From Leptothoe spongobia TAU-MAC 1115 (GTDB lineage Bacteria > Cyanobacteriota > Cyanobacteriia > Phormidesmidales > Phormidesmidaceae), in the NCBI RefSeq assembly GCF_018739885.1, contig NZ_JADOES010000050.1, forward strand, positions 1-39,360: a stretch of 39,360 nt of DNA. The letters are read 5' to 3'. Below the pieces are notes generated by a model. It was given only the letters and a program-made list of their open reading frames with translations, ran no database searches and was not told where the DNA came from. This document shows positions 24,151 through 31,813 of this stretch, piece by piece. The position numbers and the translations under genes were made by a program. Position 1 is the stretch's first letter. Every line of letters begins with the position of its first letter.

Positions 24151-26394
24151 TTACTGACCTTGCCAACGTTTAATTTCGGCCTGGGCCTGGTCGTAATTGG
24201 GGGTGTTCCGAGGAATCAATGTCGCTGCTTCGATGGCGTTACTGTATCGTCCCTGAGCTGCGCGCGCGCGCGCAATGGTCAGCATTTTGCCCGTCCATTC
24301 GGCAATTAGACGCTGGGCATCGGCATATTCAATGGGCTGATTAGAAGGGACATCCTGAAGCTTCAAAATCCCTTTTTGATAGGTGCTGGCCTGGCCCATA
24401 CGAGGAATGGCCTGGGCTTCACGGATTAGTTCTCGGGTTTTAGTACGGGCTTCCCAGAAGCCAATCCGTTCCTGGGCCTCTTGATAGACATCGGCAGGCT
24501 CACGGGGAATCAACTTAGCGGCATTAATGGCCGCCTGTAGTTCGGTCTCTGCAGCTCGACCTTCGGCCAGGTCAAGGATAACCAGGCTCCAGCGCTGGAT
24601 ATCGGCCTGAGCCTGGTTGTAGTTGGGGTCACCGGGGGGAATTTTGCGGGCGGTTGCGATCGCGCTAGCAAACCGAGACGCCTGGCTAGGCCGCAATGTC
24701 CGTCGCGCCTCCTCTAGCAGTGCCGCCGTATCTTCTCCTGAGGCGCTACCAGACGTAGTGTTACTAGATGATGTCACCGTGTTAGAACTAGCCGCTGTTG
24801 GCGTCTCTGTTGGCGTCTCTGAGGCAGCCGCATCTGGGTCATCTGGAGTCGTCTCCCCATCACCAGCGGCGGCATCAGACTCATCCACCTCCAGACCAAT
24901 ATCCTCGAGATCCACATCAACAGTGTCTGGGGTGTCTGTATCCGAGTTATCCGACCCCTCAGCATCTGAGGTCTCAGTATCTGAAGCATCAGCATTTGGA
25001 GCCTCAGCATCCGGGTTATCCGAGGTTTCAGCATCTGGATTATCCGGAGCCTCAGCATCCCCAGCCCCAGCCTCACCCACTGTCGGATCTACTGTCGGAT
25101 CCACCGTCGGATCTGCATCTGGAACATCCGATGTAGACGGATCCGTACCATCAGAGTCCATACCCACACGGGCCAACCAGCCCGGTGGCAACTGACTCAA
25201 AGCATTTTTCACCACCGGCTGATCGCGGAACAAAACAGCCCCTAACAACAGCAAAGCTACGAGTGCACCCAGCGCCCCTAGACAACCACCCACATTGCTC
25301 CTGCTTGGCTCAACGTCCGGCAAATCATCTGTCAGCGTTGTGCCATAATCATCTGGATTATCAACGTCACCTTCTACCAGATCCAATGAGAAGGGTTCTT
25401 GTGGTGGCTCTTCCGGTAGTTCATCTTCCAGAACAAACTCTTCTATCGGTTCTGGCATCGGCTCTGGAATCAGATCTGCCCCATCGACATACTCAGCATC
25501 CGGATTATCAGGGATAAGAGGGGGTTCTTCCGGCACATACTCATCCCCATACGGGCTATCGGAAATTAGGGAATCGACTCCTGCGGAGGCCTCTGTAGAG
25601 GCACCCACTGAGCCCACATCTCCCGCCACATCAGCGGTCTCAGGCGCAGCAGTATCCCGCTGATGCCAGAGCAATCGAAATTTTTGTTCTTCCGGTAGGT
25701 CAACCACCGGATTTTGGATCGGTCGCCAATGTTGGTCACATAGCTCAGGCACCCGCTCCACCAAATAGCGCTCTAGATGACTGAGGGTGGCACAACCGTC
25801 ATAGCGTAGTCCCTCCAGGAGTGCGGCTGTAAATAAGCCATGACGCACCGCCAAAGTTTCATGGGAAAACTCATTGGGCTGACAGGAGAGAATTAGCGGG
25901 ATCCGGGCCTTACGAGCCAGCTTTGTCACCTGCTCACCGATCGCCTGACCAGCCAGAGCACTCTGGCTGCGGTTCATATCCAGCACCATCATGGTGTTTT
26001 TAGTGGGCGCTTGCTTGAGGTACTTAACCACATCCTGCAAAGCAATACCCGTTTGCTTAATCTGGGCCGGATCACCGTCCACCGGCATTAGGTAATCCTT
26101 ATTATCCGCCTGGGCTCCATAACCACTGAAATAAAACCAAAGCGTGTCATCACTTTGCACCCGTCCCTGACAAACGGTTTCCAGCCAATCAATGATCGAC
26201 AATCGGTCTGGGTAGACCGCTTCATGCTCAGTCGACTTGGACAAATCACTCAGCAATATACAGTTTCCCGGCGCAAACCCGGCATCATCAATCAGGTATC
26301 GTCGAATACCCACTGCATCATTTTGAGCCTGCATCAGCGGCTGAAAGCCCTGATACTGATTGATTCCGATAATAATTGCCCAGCAAGTCGACAT
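24151..26394 (-). CDS. Membrane-anchored caspase-fold protein, catalytically dead
   Basis: A 747-aa protein. Residues 1-245 are a caspase/orthocaspase p20-type domain (WAIIIGINQYQGFQPL, TLWFYFSGYGAQ, NTMMVLDMNRSQSA, LILSCQPNEFSHE). The catalytic His of SGHG is Tyr92 (SGYG), and the Cys of D-x-C is Asn141 (DMN), so peptidase activity is not expected. An acidic Pro-rich linker (about 283-362) leads to a single transmembrane helix (about 369-389), then a low-complexity acidic stretch (411-553) of DPTV and D-N-P-D-A-E-type repeats. About 555-747 holds tandem helical repeats of about 50 residues with the motif A..LIPR..P.Y..AQ..I..W. Such repeats occur in cyanobacterial membrane-linked signalling proteins. 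It may act as a sensor or scaffold. The orthocaspase role in cell death does not apply without a nucleophile. Confidence 0.88.
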   Translation of the reverse strand: MSTCWAIIIGINQYQGFQPLMQAQNDAVGIRRYLIDDAGFAPGNCILLSDLSKSTEHEAVYPDRLSIIDWLETVCQGRVQSDDTLWFYFSGYGAQADNKDYLMPVDGDPAQIKQTGIALQDVVKYLKQAPTKNTMMVLDMNRSQSALAGQAIGEQVTKLARKARIPLILSCQPNEFSHETLAVRHGLFTAALLEGLRYDGCATLSHLERYLVERVPELCDQHWRPIQNPVVDLPEEQKFRLLWHQRDTAAPETADVAGDVGSVGASTEASAGVDSLISDSPYGDEYVPEEPPLIPDNPDAEYVDGADLIPEPMPEPIEEFVLEDELPEEPPQEPFSLDLVEGDVDNPDDYGTTLTDDLPDVEPSRSNVGGCLGALGALVALLLLGAVLFRDQPVVKNALSQLPPGWLARVGMDSDGTDPSTSDVPDADPTVDPTVDPTVGEAGAGDAEAPDNPDAETSDNPDAEAPNADASDTETSDAEGSDNSDTDTPDTVDVDLEDIGLEVDESDAAAGDGETTPDDPDAAASETPTETPTAASSNTVTSSSNTTSGSASGEDTAALLEEARRTLRPSQASRFASAIATARKIPPGDPNYNQAQADIQRWSLVILDLAEGRAAETELQAAINAAKLIPREPADVYQEAQERIGFWEARTKTRELIREAQAIPRMGQASTYQKGILKLQDVPSNQPIEYADAQRLIAEWTGKMLTIARARAAQGRYSNAIEAATLIPRNTPNYDQAQAEIKRWQGQ
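24260..24273. repeat. (GC)7 dinucleotide run
   Basis: Seven GC dinucleotides within the C-terminal repeat region of the caspase-like gene, encoding alternating Ala/Arg. Runs of this kind can be slippage-prone or adopt Z-DNA. Confidence 0.8.
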
Positions 26395-26851
26395 CAGAGG
26401 TCACCAAGTACAGATTGGACGTTGAAGGAAGCAAATGCATTCAGCGCCATATGGTACTGCAAGTTGAGCAGTTTGCGCTTATATCCGGTATGAACTTATA
26501 GATCAATGCATATCTTATTGCCTACTAATCCATTATTTTCCTGCTTGTATCAATTCAAATTTACGTAGCTTCAGCCAGAATAGTTATTCATCCAATCAAA
26601 ATTTTGGCCTGGGCAGCTGCCTACTCATTGATCATTCACGATACAAAAGTGGGAAAGTTTGACGATAGTTGATTGATTAAACCGTAACCTTATAGGGCTT
26701 TCTTAAACCACACCCCAGTTAAAACCTGAGGTTTTTTCTAAAGCCAGATTAGAATTCTGGGCATAGACAAGGTTTAAATCTAAAGTTTTGATCGCGGTTT
26801 ATATTACAGTTCTATCCGTACGGCGTTAATCTATAGCACCTGTTAATTTAC
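26395..26851. other. Divergent intergenic region with repeat copy 4
   Basis: About 457 bp between the divergent caspase-like and 155-aa genes. The only recognisable structure is the diverged 73-bp repeat at 26704-26776. No gene is evident. Confidence 0.45.
26704..26776 (-). repeat. 73-bp TAAACC/GGTTTA repeat, diverged copy 4
   Basis: It has the same length and terminal TAAACC/GGTTTA as the other copies, in the orientation of copy 2 (TAAACCAC at left, ACAAGGTTTA at right). The interior has diverged; CCAG...CTGG arms remain. It is assigned by ends, length and partial interior similarity. Confidence 0.6.
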
Positions 26852-27319
26852 ATGTCCACGACATCTCCCTACCGGCCTTATTCCAGACGGCGACGCAAGC
26901 GCCCCCTCACGCGGCGTCTCGGTGCCTCATTTGCGCCCGTAGGGTTAGCAATCTTGCTAGGAACGTCAGGGGCGTTGTGGCTGACTGAAGCGCTGATTAT
27001 GCCAAAGGCGTCCTATGCGTATACGTCACGGTTAAATTTATTTTTGGCGTTAGAGCAGGATGAGCCCTATGGGAGCCTGGTCCGTCGGGCGAATATGGCG
27101 GCACGGGCTGGGGCACAGCGTAGTTTCGATCAGGATCTGTTGATCACGGAAGTGGTGATCATTGTGACTGGGGAAAATAGTGATGGCATTTCGGTACCGG
27201 TATTGACTCTACGGGTGAGTCGTCAGGAATGGAGTCAGCAGCCGGTGACTGAGTATTGGGCGACTTATTTTCGTGGCGCGCAGACGTTGCTGGAGTCGTC
27301 GTCGAGTAGTTCGTTTTAG
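26852..27319 (+). CDS. Hypothetical protein with N-terminal membrane helix
   Basis: A 155-aa protein with an Arg-rich start (YSRRRRKRPLTRRL), one hydrophobic segment (SFAPVGLAILLGTSGALWLTE, about 26-46) that could be a signal anchor, and a soluble domain with SYAYTSRLNLFLALEQDEPY, ITEVVIIVTGENSDGISVPV and TLRVSRQEWSQQPVTEYWAT. It ends in a Ser tract. It resembles a conserved cyanobacterial hypothetical type; function unknown. It precedes rpmF by 188 bp on the same strand, probably as a separate unit. Confidence 0.7.
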   Translation: MSTTSPYRPYSRRRRKRPLTRRLGASFAPVGLAILLGTSGALWLTEALIMPKASYAYTSRLNLFLALEQDEPYGSLVRRANMAARAGAQRSFDQDLLITEVVIIVTGENSDGISVPVLTLRVSRQEWSQQPVTEYWATYFRGAQTLLESSSSSSF

Positions 27320-27507
27320 AAGTGGTCTGCAGGCTGTCGACAAGATAGCACTCACCCGCCCAGGGTTCAAAACCCAGGGCTAATTGACTCAAAACCCACT
27401 AACCCCCTACCTCCCCTGCCCCTGCCAACCTTTTTATTTTCCAACCCTGTACTCCACGTGCAACTTTGGTCTATCATCGATAGGTTATCTAACTTTTTCC
27501 CAGGTCC

Positions 27508-27687
27508 ATGGCAGTTCCTAAGAAGAAACGCTCCAAATCGAAGCGCAATATGCACCGCGCGGTTTGGAAGAAGAAAGCAGAATTACAGGCTCAGCGGGCG
27601 TTGAGTCTTGGTAAGTCGGTATTGACAAATCGGTCCAATAGCTTTGAGTATCCTCAGGATGATGAGGATGAGGACGACGACGAGTAA
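27508..27687 (+). CDS. rpmF: 50S ribosomal protein L32
   Basis: A 59-aa protein: MAVPKKKRSKSKRNMHRAVW, then KKKAELQAQRALSLGKSVLT and NRSNSFEYPQ, ending in DDEDEDDDE. The MAVPKKKxSKxKRxxHRAxW block is the L32 signature, and the SLGKSVLTxRSxSF part is typical of cyanobacterial and plastid L32. The zinc-binding Cys residues found in some bacterial L32 are absent, as is usual in this lineage. The product is a large-subunit ribosomal protein. A terminator hairpin follows 28 bp after the stop. The nine-residue acidic tail is a little unusual. Confidence 0.95.
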   Translation: MAVPKKKRSKSKRNMHRAVWKKKAELQAQRALSLGKSVLTNRSNSFEYPQDDEDEDDDE

Positions 27688-27714
27688 GGTTACGGACGTC
27701 TTTTTTGCAAAAGC

Positions 27715-27753
27715 AGCGGGTGGAATTCTTCATGAATTTTGCCCGCTATTTTT
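27715..27753 (+). terminator. rpmF terminator
   Basis: AGCGGG...CCCGCT arms with an internal GAATTC/GAATTT pairing, followed directly by ATTTTTAT, 28 bp after the rpmF stop. This is the expected form of an intrinsic terminator. Confidence 0.75.
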
Positions 27754-27789
27754 ATGACATAGATATTCATTGAAATACAAAATTGAGAA

Positions 27790-28546
27790 AACGTAAGAAA
27801 TTCGATTTGTGCCTTTCATCCTCAACTATCAGTACTGGCAACTTTGTGTGAAGATGATGGCACCAAGTGAGAAGCAGTGCTATCGGATTTAGCAGGACAA
27901 CATGTTTATCGTTCCATTCATTCCATTTTCCTCAATAATGTCGATGCTGCACTCATGCTGTTCGATCCCACTAATCGCCAACAGCCTCTTAAAGGAACAG
28001 ATTTTTGGTTAGAGAAACTCAAGGGTAAAAACAACTCCCTCCGAGTGTATTAATTGGGGCTCGTAAGATATACGGCAACAACCGCAAGAGACTGATGCGG
28101 GCTGGCAATTCACCAATGCTGAAATGATGACTGCAATTGGTCATTTAGAAACCCATGGCTATATTACAAGTCTGAAAAGTTCTGCAGGAGATACTAATAC
28201 GAAATCCTGGCTGATAGCGTCCGGTATCGCAGGGCATCCACAAGGGAATGACCTTACAAGATTGTCTATTTTTAATCGGGCTTAATGAATTTGGATTTGG
28301 TATAACATTCTTCTATTGACAGACAAACATCCTCGTGAATTAGGTGAAATTAGTGAAAAAGAACTCTTGAAGGGAGAATATTCATTTAAAGAACTTGATG
28401 ATCTAGCAAAACCTGAACAACAGATTTTGCTAGATCATCTATCTTACTTAGATCTTGCACCTGGCAAGGCAGCATTAACACGCCTTGGGCTCAAAGTCGC
28501 AAGGCTAACTGGCTCAAAACCGCTCAAGCGGTTAAAGAAGCCCTAA
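27790..28546 (+). pseudogene. Decayed WD40/Ras-like GTPase (STAND-type) gene
   Basis: Conceptual translation across broken frames gives recognisable pieces in order. AFHPQLSVLATLCEDDGTK resembles a WD40 blade. After an in-frame TGA near 27871, EAVLSDLAGQHVYRSIHSIF and VDAALMLFDPTNRQ with PLKGTDFWLEKL match the Ras-like GTPase of cyanobacterial WD40 fusion proteins (DLAGQ is the switch-II type motif). After a frameshift near 28044, VLIGARKIYGN replaces the usual VLIGARTDRG. Another frame change leads to WQFTNAEMMTAIGHLETHGY, a winged-helix-like part. Finally 28316-28546 reads HPRELGEISEKELLKGEYSF, matching the region after it in such proteins. The P-loop part is deleted. It is a fossil, not a working gene. 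Confidence 0.75.
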
Positions 28547-28608
28547 ACACTCTATATTTAGAGCTGCCCAGCCAATCTTGTCCCTCTAGTGGACAGCCCT
28601 CAATTAGC

Positions 28609-28627
28609 GTTGGGTTTTGAACCCAAC
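28609..28627. repeat. Perfect hairpin GTTGGGTT-TTG-AACCCAAC
   Basis: An 8-bp perfect stem with a 3-nt loop, 62 bp after the end of the GTPase pseudogene. There is no T-run, so it is not an obvious terminator. It is the first of a cluster of inverted repeats. Confidence 0.6.
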
Positions 28628-28673
28628 GTGGGTTTGAGCTTCATAACCGACCTTAGTCCAAGATCTGAGCCCC

Positions 28674-28776
28674 TAACGAATAACGTTGCTATTCGTTAAA
28701 CCTAAAAGAAACACGATTGTTGCAATTTCATCGACAATCAGCCTCTTTCAGAGTGAATTAGGTTGTGTTTCTTAGG
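28674..28776. repeat. Nested inverted repeats between GTPase and TIR fossils
   Basis: TAACGAATA/TATTCGTTA (28674-28682, 28690-28698) is followed by CCTAAAAGAAACAC and GTGTTTCTTAGG (28701-28714, 28765-28776), which enclose GATTGT/ACAATC (28715-28720, 28734-28739). The arrangement resembles a small palindromic element or IS end. No transposase is present. Confidence 0.5.
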
Positions 28777-28805
28777 AGCCTTACGTTTTTTAGAACACAA
28801 CGAAA

Positions 28806-29283
28806 CCTGAAAAAAGTCTTCTGAAAGTCTTTATTAGCTATGCTCACGAAGATGAAGCAAGCTTTGAAAGATAAGTTGATCAAAATGTTAGCGGGACTCC
28901 AACAACATAAATTGGTTGAGGCTTGGGAAGATCGTCAAATTAGACCTGGCGATGACTGGCATCAAGAAATTCAAAAGGCAATGAACGAATGCGACTTAGC
29001 CATATTGCTAATCAGCGCAGATTTTATCAATTCACGCTTTATCAACGAGGAAGAAGTGCCTAAACTACTGGCCCGTCGTCAAGCGGAAGGCATGTGGGTT
29101 GTCCCCATCATTATTCGGCCTTGCATGTGGGACAGTGAGCCGATGTTTAGGGGATTACAAGCTTTACCAAAAGATGGGAAACCGGTGATCACATTTCCGA
29201 ATGACAATGGCGAGCGCGATCAGGCTTGGACAGATATTGCGAAAGAGTTGGAGAAGTTCGCGAAGGAGTTGCAGGGAGATTAG
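28806..29283 (+). pseudogene. TIR-domain gene, start lost and frameshifted
   Basis: One frame reads LKVFISYAHEDEASFER and stops at 28872. The next frame continues KLIKMLAGLQQHKLVEAWED (from about 28872), ACDLAILLISADFINSRF-like and VPIIIRPCMWDSEPMFRGLQ to a stop at 29283. Removing one base near 28872 restores a complete TIR (FISYAHEDE is box 1, LIEAW-type and RPC follow). No start codon precedes VFISY in frame; an 11-bp tandem duplication of a CTGAAAGTCTT-like unit suggests how the start was lost. TIR domains in bacteria are NAD-consuming or signalling modules. An ATG at 28840 opens a shorter 147-aa frame lacking the box-1 strand, unlikely to fold as TIR. Confidence 0.75.
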
Positions 29284-29630
29284 GAAAGTTGGGAGATGGA
29301 GAGAGGATCGCTGGTGGCGTTAGCGGTCGAAACCCACCCCGCCTTTCAGGCACCCCTCCCGAGAGGGGATGGATTCTCGTTATAAGATTTTTTGCACCAA
29401 GCAGACTCCATCTTTGCTTGCAAAACCTATGCCACGACTCCGTAACTCTCCCCTCCTGGGAAGAGCTCCGGGGTGACTCCCCTATGCAATTTTTGCAGCT
29501 CTCAATTCGAATAATAACTTCTTAATACTTAAGAAACCCCTTACACCAAACCTTATTCATGCAGAATAGCTAAGGCGGTGGGCGATGCCCACTGTCTTAT
29601 GCTGCCGATTGCCTTTCCCCTGTGCACAAT
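29284..29630. other. Intergenic repeat-like sequence
   Basis: About 350 bp. It contains GC-rich hairpins CCCCTC-CCGA-GAGGGG (29353-29368) and GGGG-TGACT-CCCC (about 29472-29484), with CACCCCGCCTTTCAGGCACC nearby. This kind of sequence recurs between genes in cyanobacteria and is often wrongly called as ORFs. No gene is supported. Confidence 0.45.
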
Positions 29631-31733
29631 ATGGTTCTAGCCGCAGTTGACCACGGTGCCCCTCTATCGCTCCATAGCCCGTTTATTTCCCTGACCATCC
29701 TGCTACTGGTGGTCTTAATTTTACCCCCCCTATTTGAACGGCTCAAACTGCCTGGCCTAGTCGGGCTACTGTTTGCAGGCGTGGTCCTGGGAAAAAGCGG
29801 TCTGGCTGTCTTGACAGCCGACACCGAAACCATGGAACTGTTGGCAGAAATCGGGAAAATATACCTGATGTTTGTGATCGGCCTGGAAATCGATCTGGCT
29901 AGATTTCATAAAACCCGTAACCGTTCCCTGAGTCTAGGATTATTTATTTTTGGTTCGTCCCTGGCTGCCGGGCTGTTAGTCGGACGCCTGCTGGGCTTTG
30001 ACTGGAATACGGCCCTGCTGATGGGCTCCATCTTTGCCCCCCATACATTATTGGCATACCCCATCGTGAATCGACTGGGGGTAATGGGTAACGAATCCAT
30101 TACCGTTACCATTGGGGCCACTATTTTCACCGATATTCTCGGCCTTTTACTGCTGGCCATTTCTATTTCTATCCATGCCGGAGAGTTTTCCCTGTTTAGC
30201 CTGGTGGCTCAGATCCTCGCCCTGGCGATCTATGCCGCTACCGTCCTCTTTGGCCTGGACTGGGCCGGGAAATTTTATTTTCGTCGGACAGGGGACGAAC
30301 AGGGGAATCAATTTGTCTTTGTTCTCTTAGCTGTATTTTTAGCCTCGGTTGGTGCCCAACTAGTCAACGTTGAACGCATTGTTGGCGCATTTTTAGCAGG
30401 GCTGGCGGTCAATGACGTTCTAGGGGAAGGACCGGTCAAAGAGAAAGTTGAATTTGTCGGCAGTGTTTTATTTATTCCATTCTTCTTTGTCCATGTGGGT
30501 CTGCTGGTAGATCTGCCAGTCTTTGTCTCATCGTTTACATCAGAACTGGGGCTTACCCTTGCCATTTTGAGTGGTGTAGTCATCAGTAAGTTTCTAGGCA
30601 TCTATCTGGCCAAGCTATTTTACCGGTATAACTGGAACGAGATATTGACCATGTGGTCATTGTGCTTGCCCCATGTGGCGGCACCATTAGCGGCAGCGAT
30701 TGTGGCCCGTGAGGTGGGCTTAATCAATGAGGCCGTGTTTAATGCGGTAATTGTGTTGATGCTGGTAACGGCCATTGCCGGTCCCATCGCCACTCGCGCC
30801 TTTGCCAGTCAGCTGGCCATCTCTGCAGATGCCAATACCCTGGACGACACTGATCCCCTGAATCCCGAAGAATGGGGATATCAGAGGGAACCGCTTATGT
30901 GTCATCTACCTCGCGCTTTTACCATTGTTGTCCCTATTTTTAATCCCCGTGCCGATCAGCACCTGATGGAAACAGCGGTCTTGCTAGCCCACCATGAAGC
31001 AGGACAGATTGTTCCCCTGACTATTTCCCGTGCCTATGCCCATATGGATGACCCGATCCTGGTGGATGACCTGCAAAAACGCCAGGTGATGGTGCAGGAG
31101 GCCAGCGACATTAGTCAAACGCTAAGTGTAAAGGCCACCCCCATTGTCCGTATCGCGGATGATGAAGCCACTGGCATTAGCCACACCGCCCGTGAGCAAA
31201 ATGCCAATTTAGTGGTGATGGGGTGGAGTGAAGAGAATACAGGAGTGCGGGCAAGACTATTTGGCACCACACTGGAAAGTGTTTTTTGGTCTTCCCATTG
31301 TCCAGTGGCTGTCATGCGTCTTAAGAGTGACCCCACCGATATCCATCGGATTCTGGTACCTGTGCGGGATTTAATGCCCAAGACGATTCACACGGTGCGA
31401 TTTGCTCAGCTATTTGCCGATGCTCACCATGCGTCAGTCACCCTGGTGCATGTCTACGATCGCCGTACGCCTAAAGAGAATATGGTGAAGTTTAAGAAAG
31501 ACCTGGAAGCAATCGTTGCCCACGATAACCTGAAATCGGTGGACCGCATCAAAACGATTGCCCATGATAATGTCACCCAGGCTCTACTTCGGCTAGGAGA
31601 GAGCTTCGACTTAGTGATTCTTCGCTCCATGCGACGACGAACCGCAGGGGGACTCATGGTCAGTGATGTTACAACCAAACTAATCCGGGAATTGGCCTGT
31701 TCTATTGTGCTGTTTGGTGAGCCCCATATGTAA
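29631..31733 (+). CDS. CPA2-family cation/proton antiporter with Usp domains
   Basis: A 700-aa membrane protein from ATG 29631 (a GTG three codons earlier is possible). Residues about 15-395 form 11-13 transmembrane helices of the Na+/H+ exchanger (CPA2/KefB-like) domain (LPGLVGLLFAGVVLGKSGL, IYLMFVIGLEIDLARFH, IFAPHTLLAYPIVNRLG, GATIFTDILGLLLLAI, ERIVGAFLAGLAVNDVLGEG, LFIPFFFVHVGLLVDL). About 420-560 and 565-700 are two universal-stress-protein-like domains (VVMGWSEENTGVRARLFGTT; RILVPVRDLMPKTIH), which in such fusions may bind adenine nucleotide and gate the antiporter. It is probably inner-membrane. No TrkA-N domain is present. Ion specificity cannot be told. It is monocistronic. Confidence 0.9.
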   Translation: MVLAAVDHGAPLSLHSPFISLTILLLVVLILPPLFERLKLPGLVGLLFAGVVLGKSGLAVLTADTETMELLAEIGKIYLMFVIGLEIDLARFHKTRNRSLSLGLFIFGSSLAAGLLVGRLLGFDWNTALLMGSIFAPHTLLAYPIVNRLGVMGNESITVTIGATIFTDILGLLLLAISISIHAGEFSLFSLVAQILALAIYAATVLFGLDWAGKFYFRRTGDEQGNQFVFVLLAVFLASVGAQLVNVERIVGAFLAGLAVNDVLGEGPVKEKVEFVGSVLFIPFFFVHVGLLVDLPVFVSSFTSELGLTLAILSGVVISKFLGIYLAKLFYRYNWNEILTMWSLCLPHVAAPLAAAIVAREVGLINEAVFNAVIVLMLVTAIAGPIATRAFASQLAISADANTLDDTDPLNPEEWGYQREPLMCHLPRAFTIVVPIFNPRADQHLMETAVLLAHHEAGQIVPLTISRAYAHMDDPILVDDLQKRQVMVQEASDISQTLSVKATPIVRIADDEATGISHTAREQNANLVVMGWSEENTGVRARLFGTTLESVFWSSHCPVAVMRLKSDPTDIHRILVPVRDLMPKTIHTVRFAQLFADAHHASVTLVHVYDRRTPKENMVKFKKDLEAIVAHDNLKSVDRIKTIAHDNVTQALLRLGESFDLVILRSMRRRTAGGLMVSDVTTKLIRELACSIVLFGEPHM

Positions 31734-31813
31734 CGGGTTCCGTTGATGTACAGGCGTTCCATGGCAATCTCTTCAGACATAATTTTTGGATCTTATAAAA
31801 TCCTTATCCCTCA

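Noticed and set aside
24623..25517. Open frames opposite the caspase-like gene
   Set aside because: Shadow frames created by the acidic low-complexity repeat; compositions are artificial (Ser/Ala or His/Pro runs).
13088..26776. CRISPR array
   Set aside because: The four repeat copies are kilobases apart and in both orientations, with no regular spacers or cas genes.
28840..29283. Intact 147-aa TIR gene from ATG 28840
   Set aside because: This start skips the first beta strand and box 1, which are found in another frame just upstream; the frame shift explains it better.
29226..29525. 99-aa plus-strand frame overlapping the TIR 3' end
   Set aside because: It runs through GC-rich intergenic repeats of the kind often mis-called as genes (NPPRLSGTPPERG-type translation).
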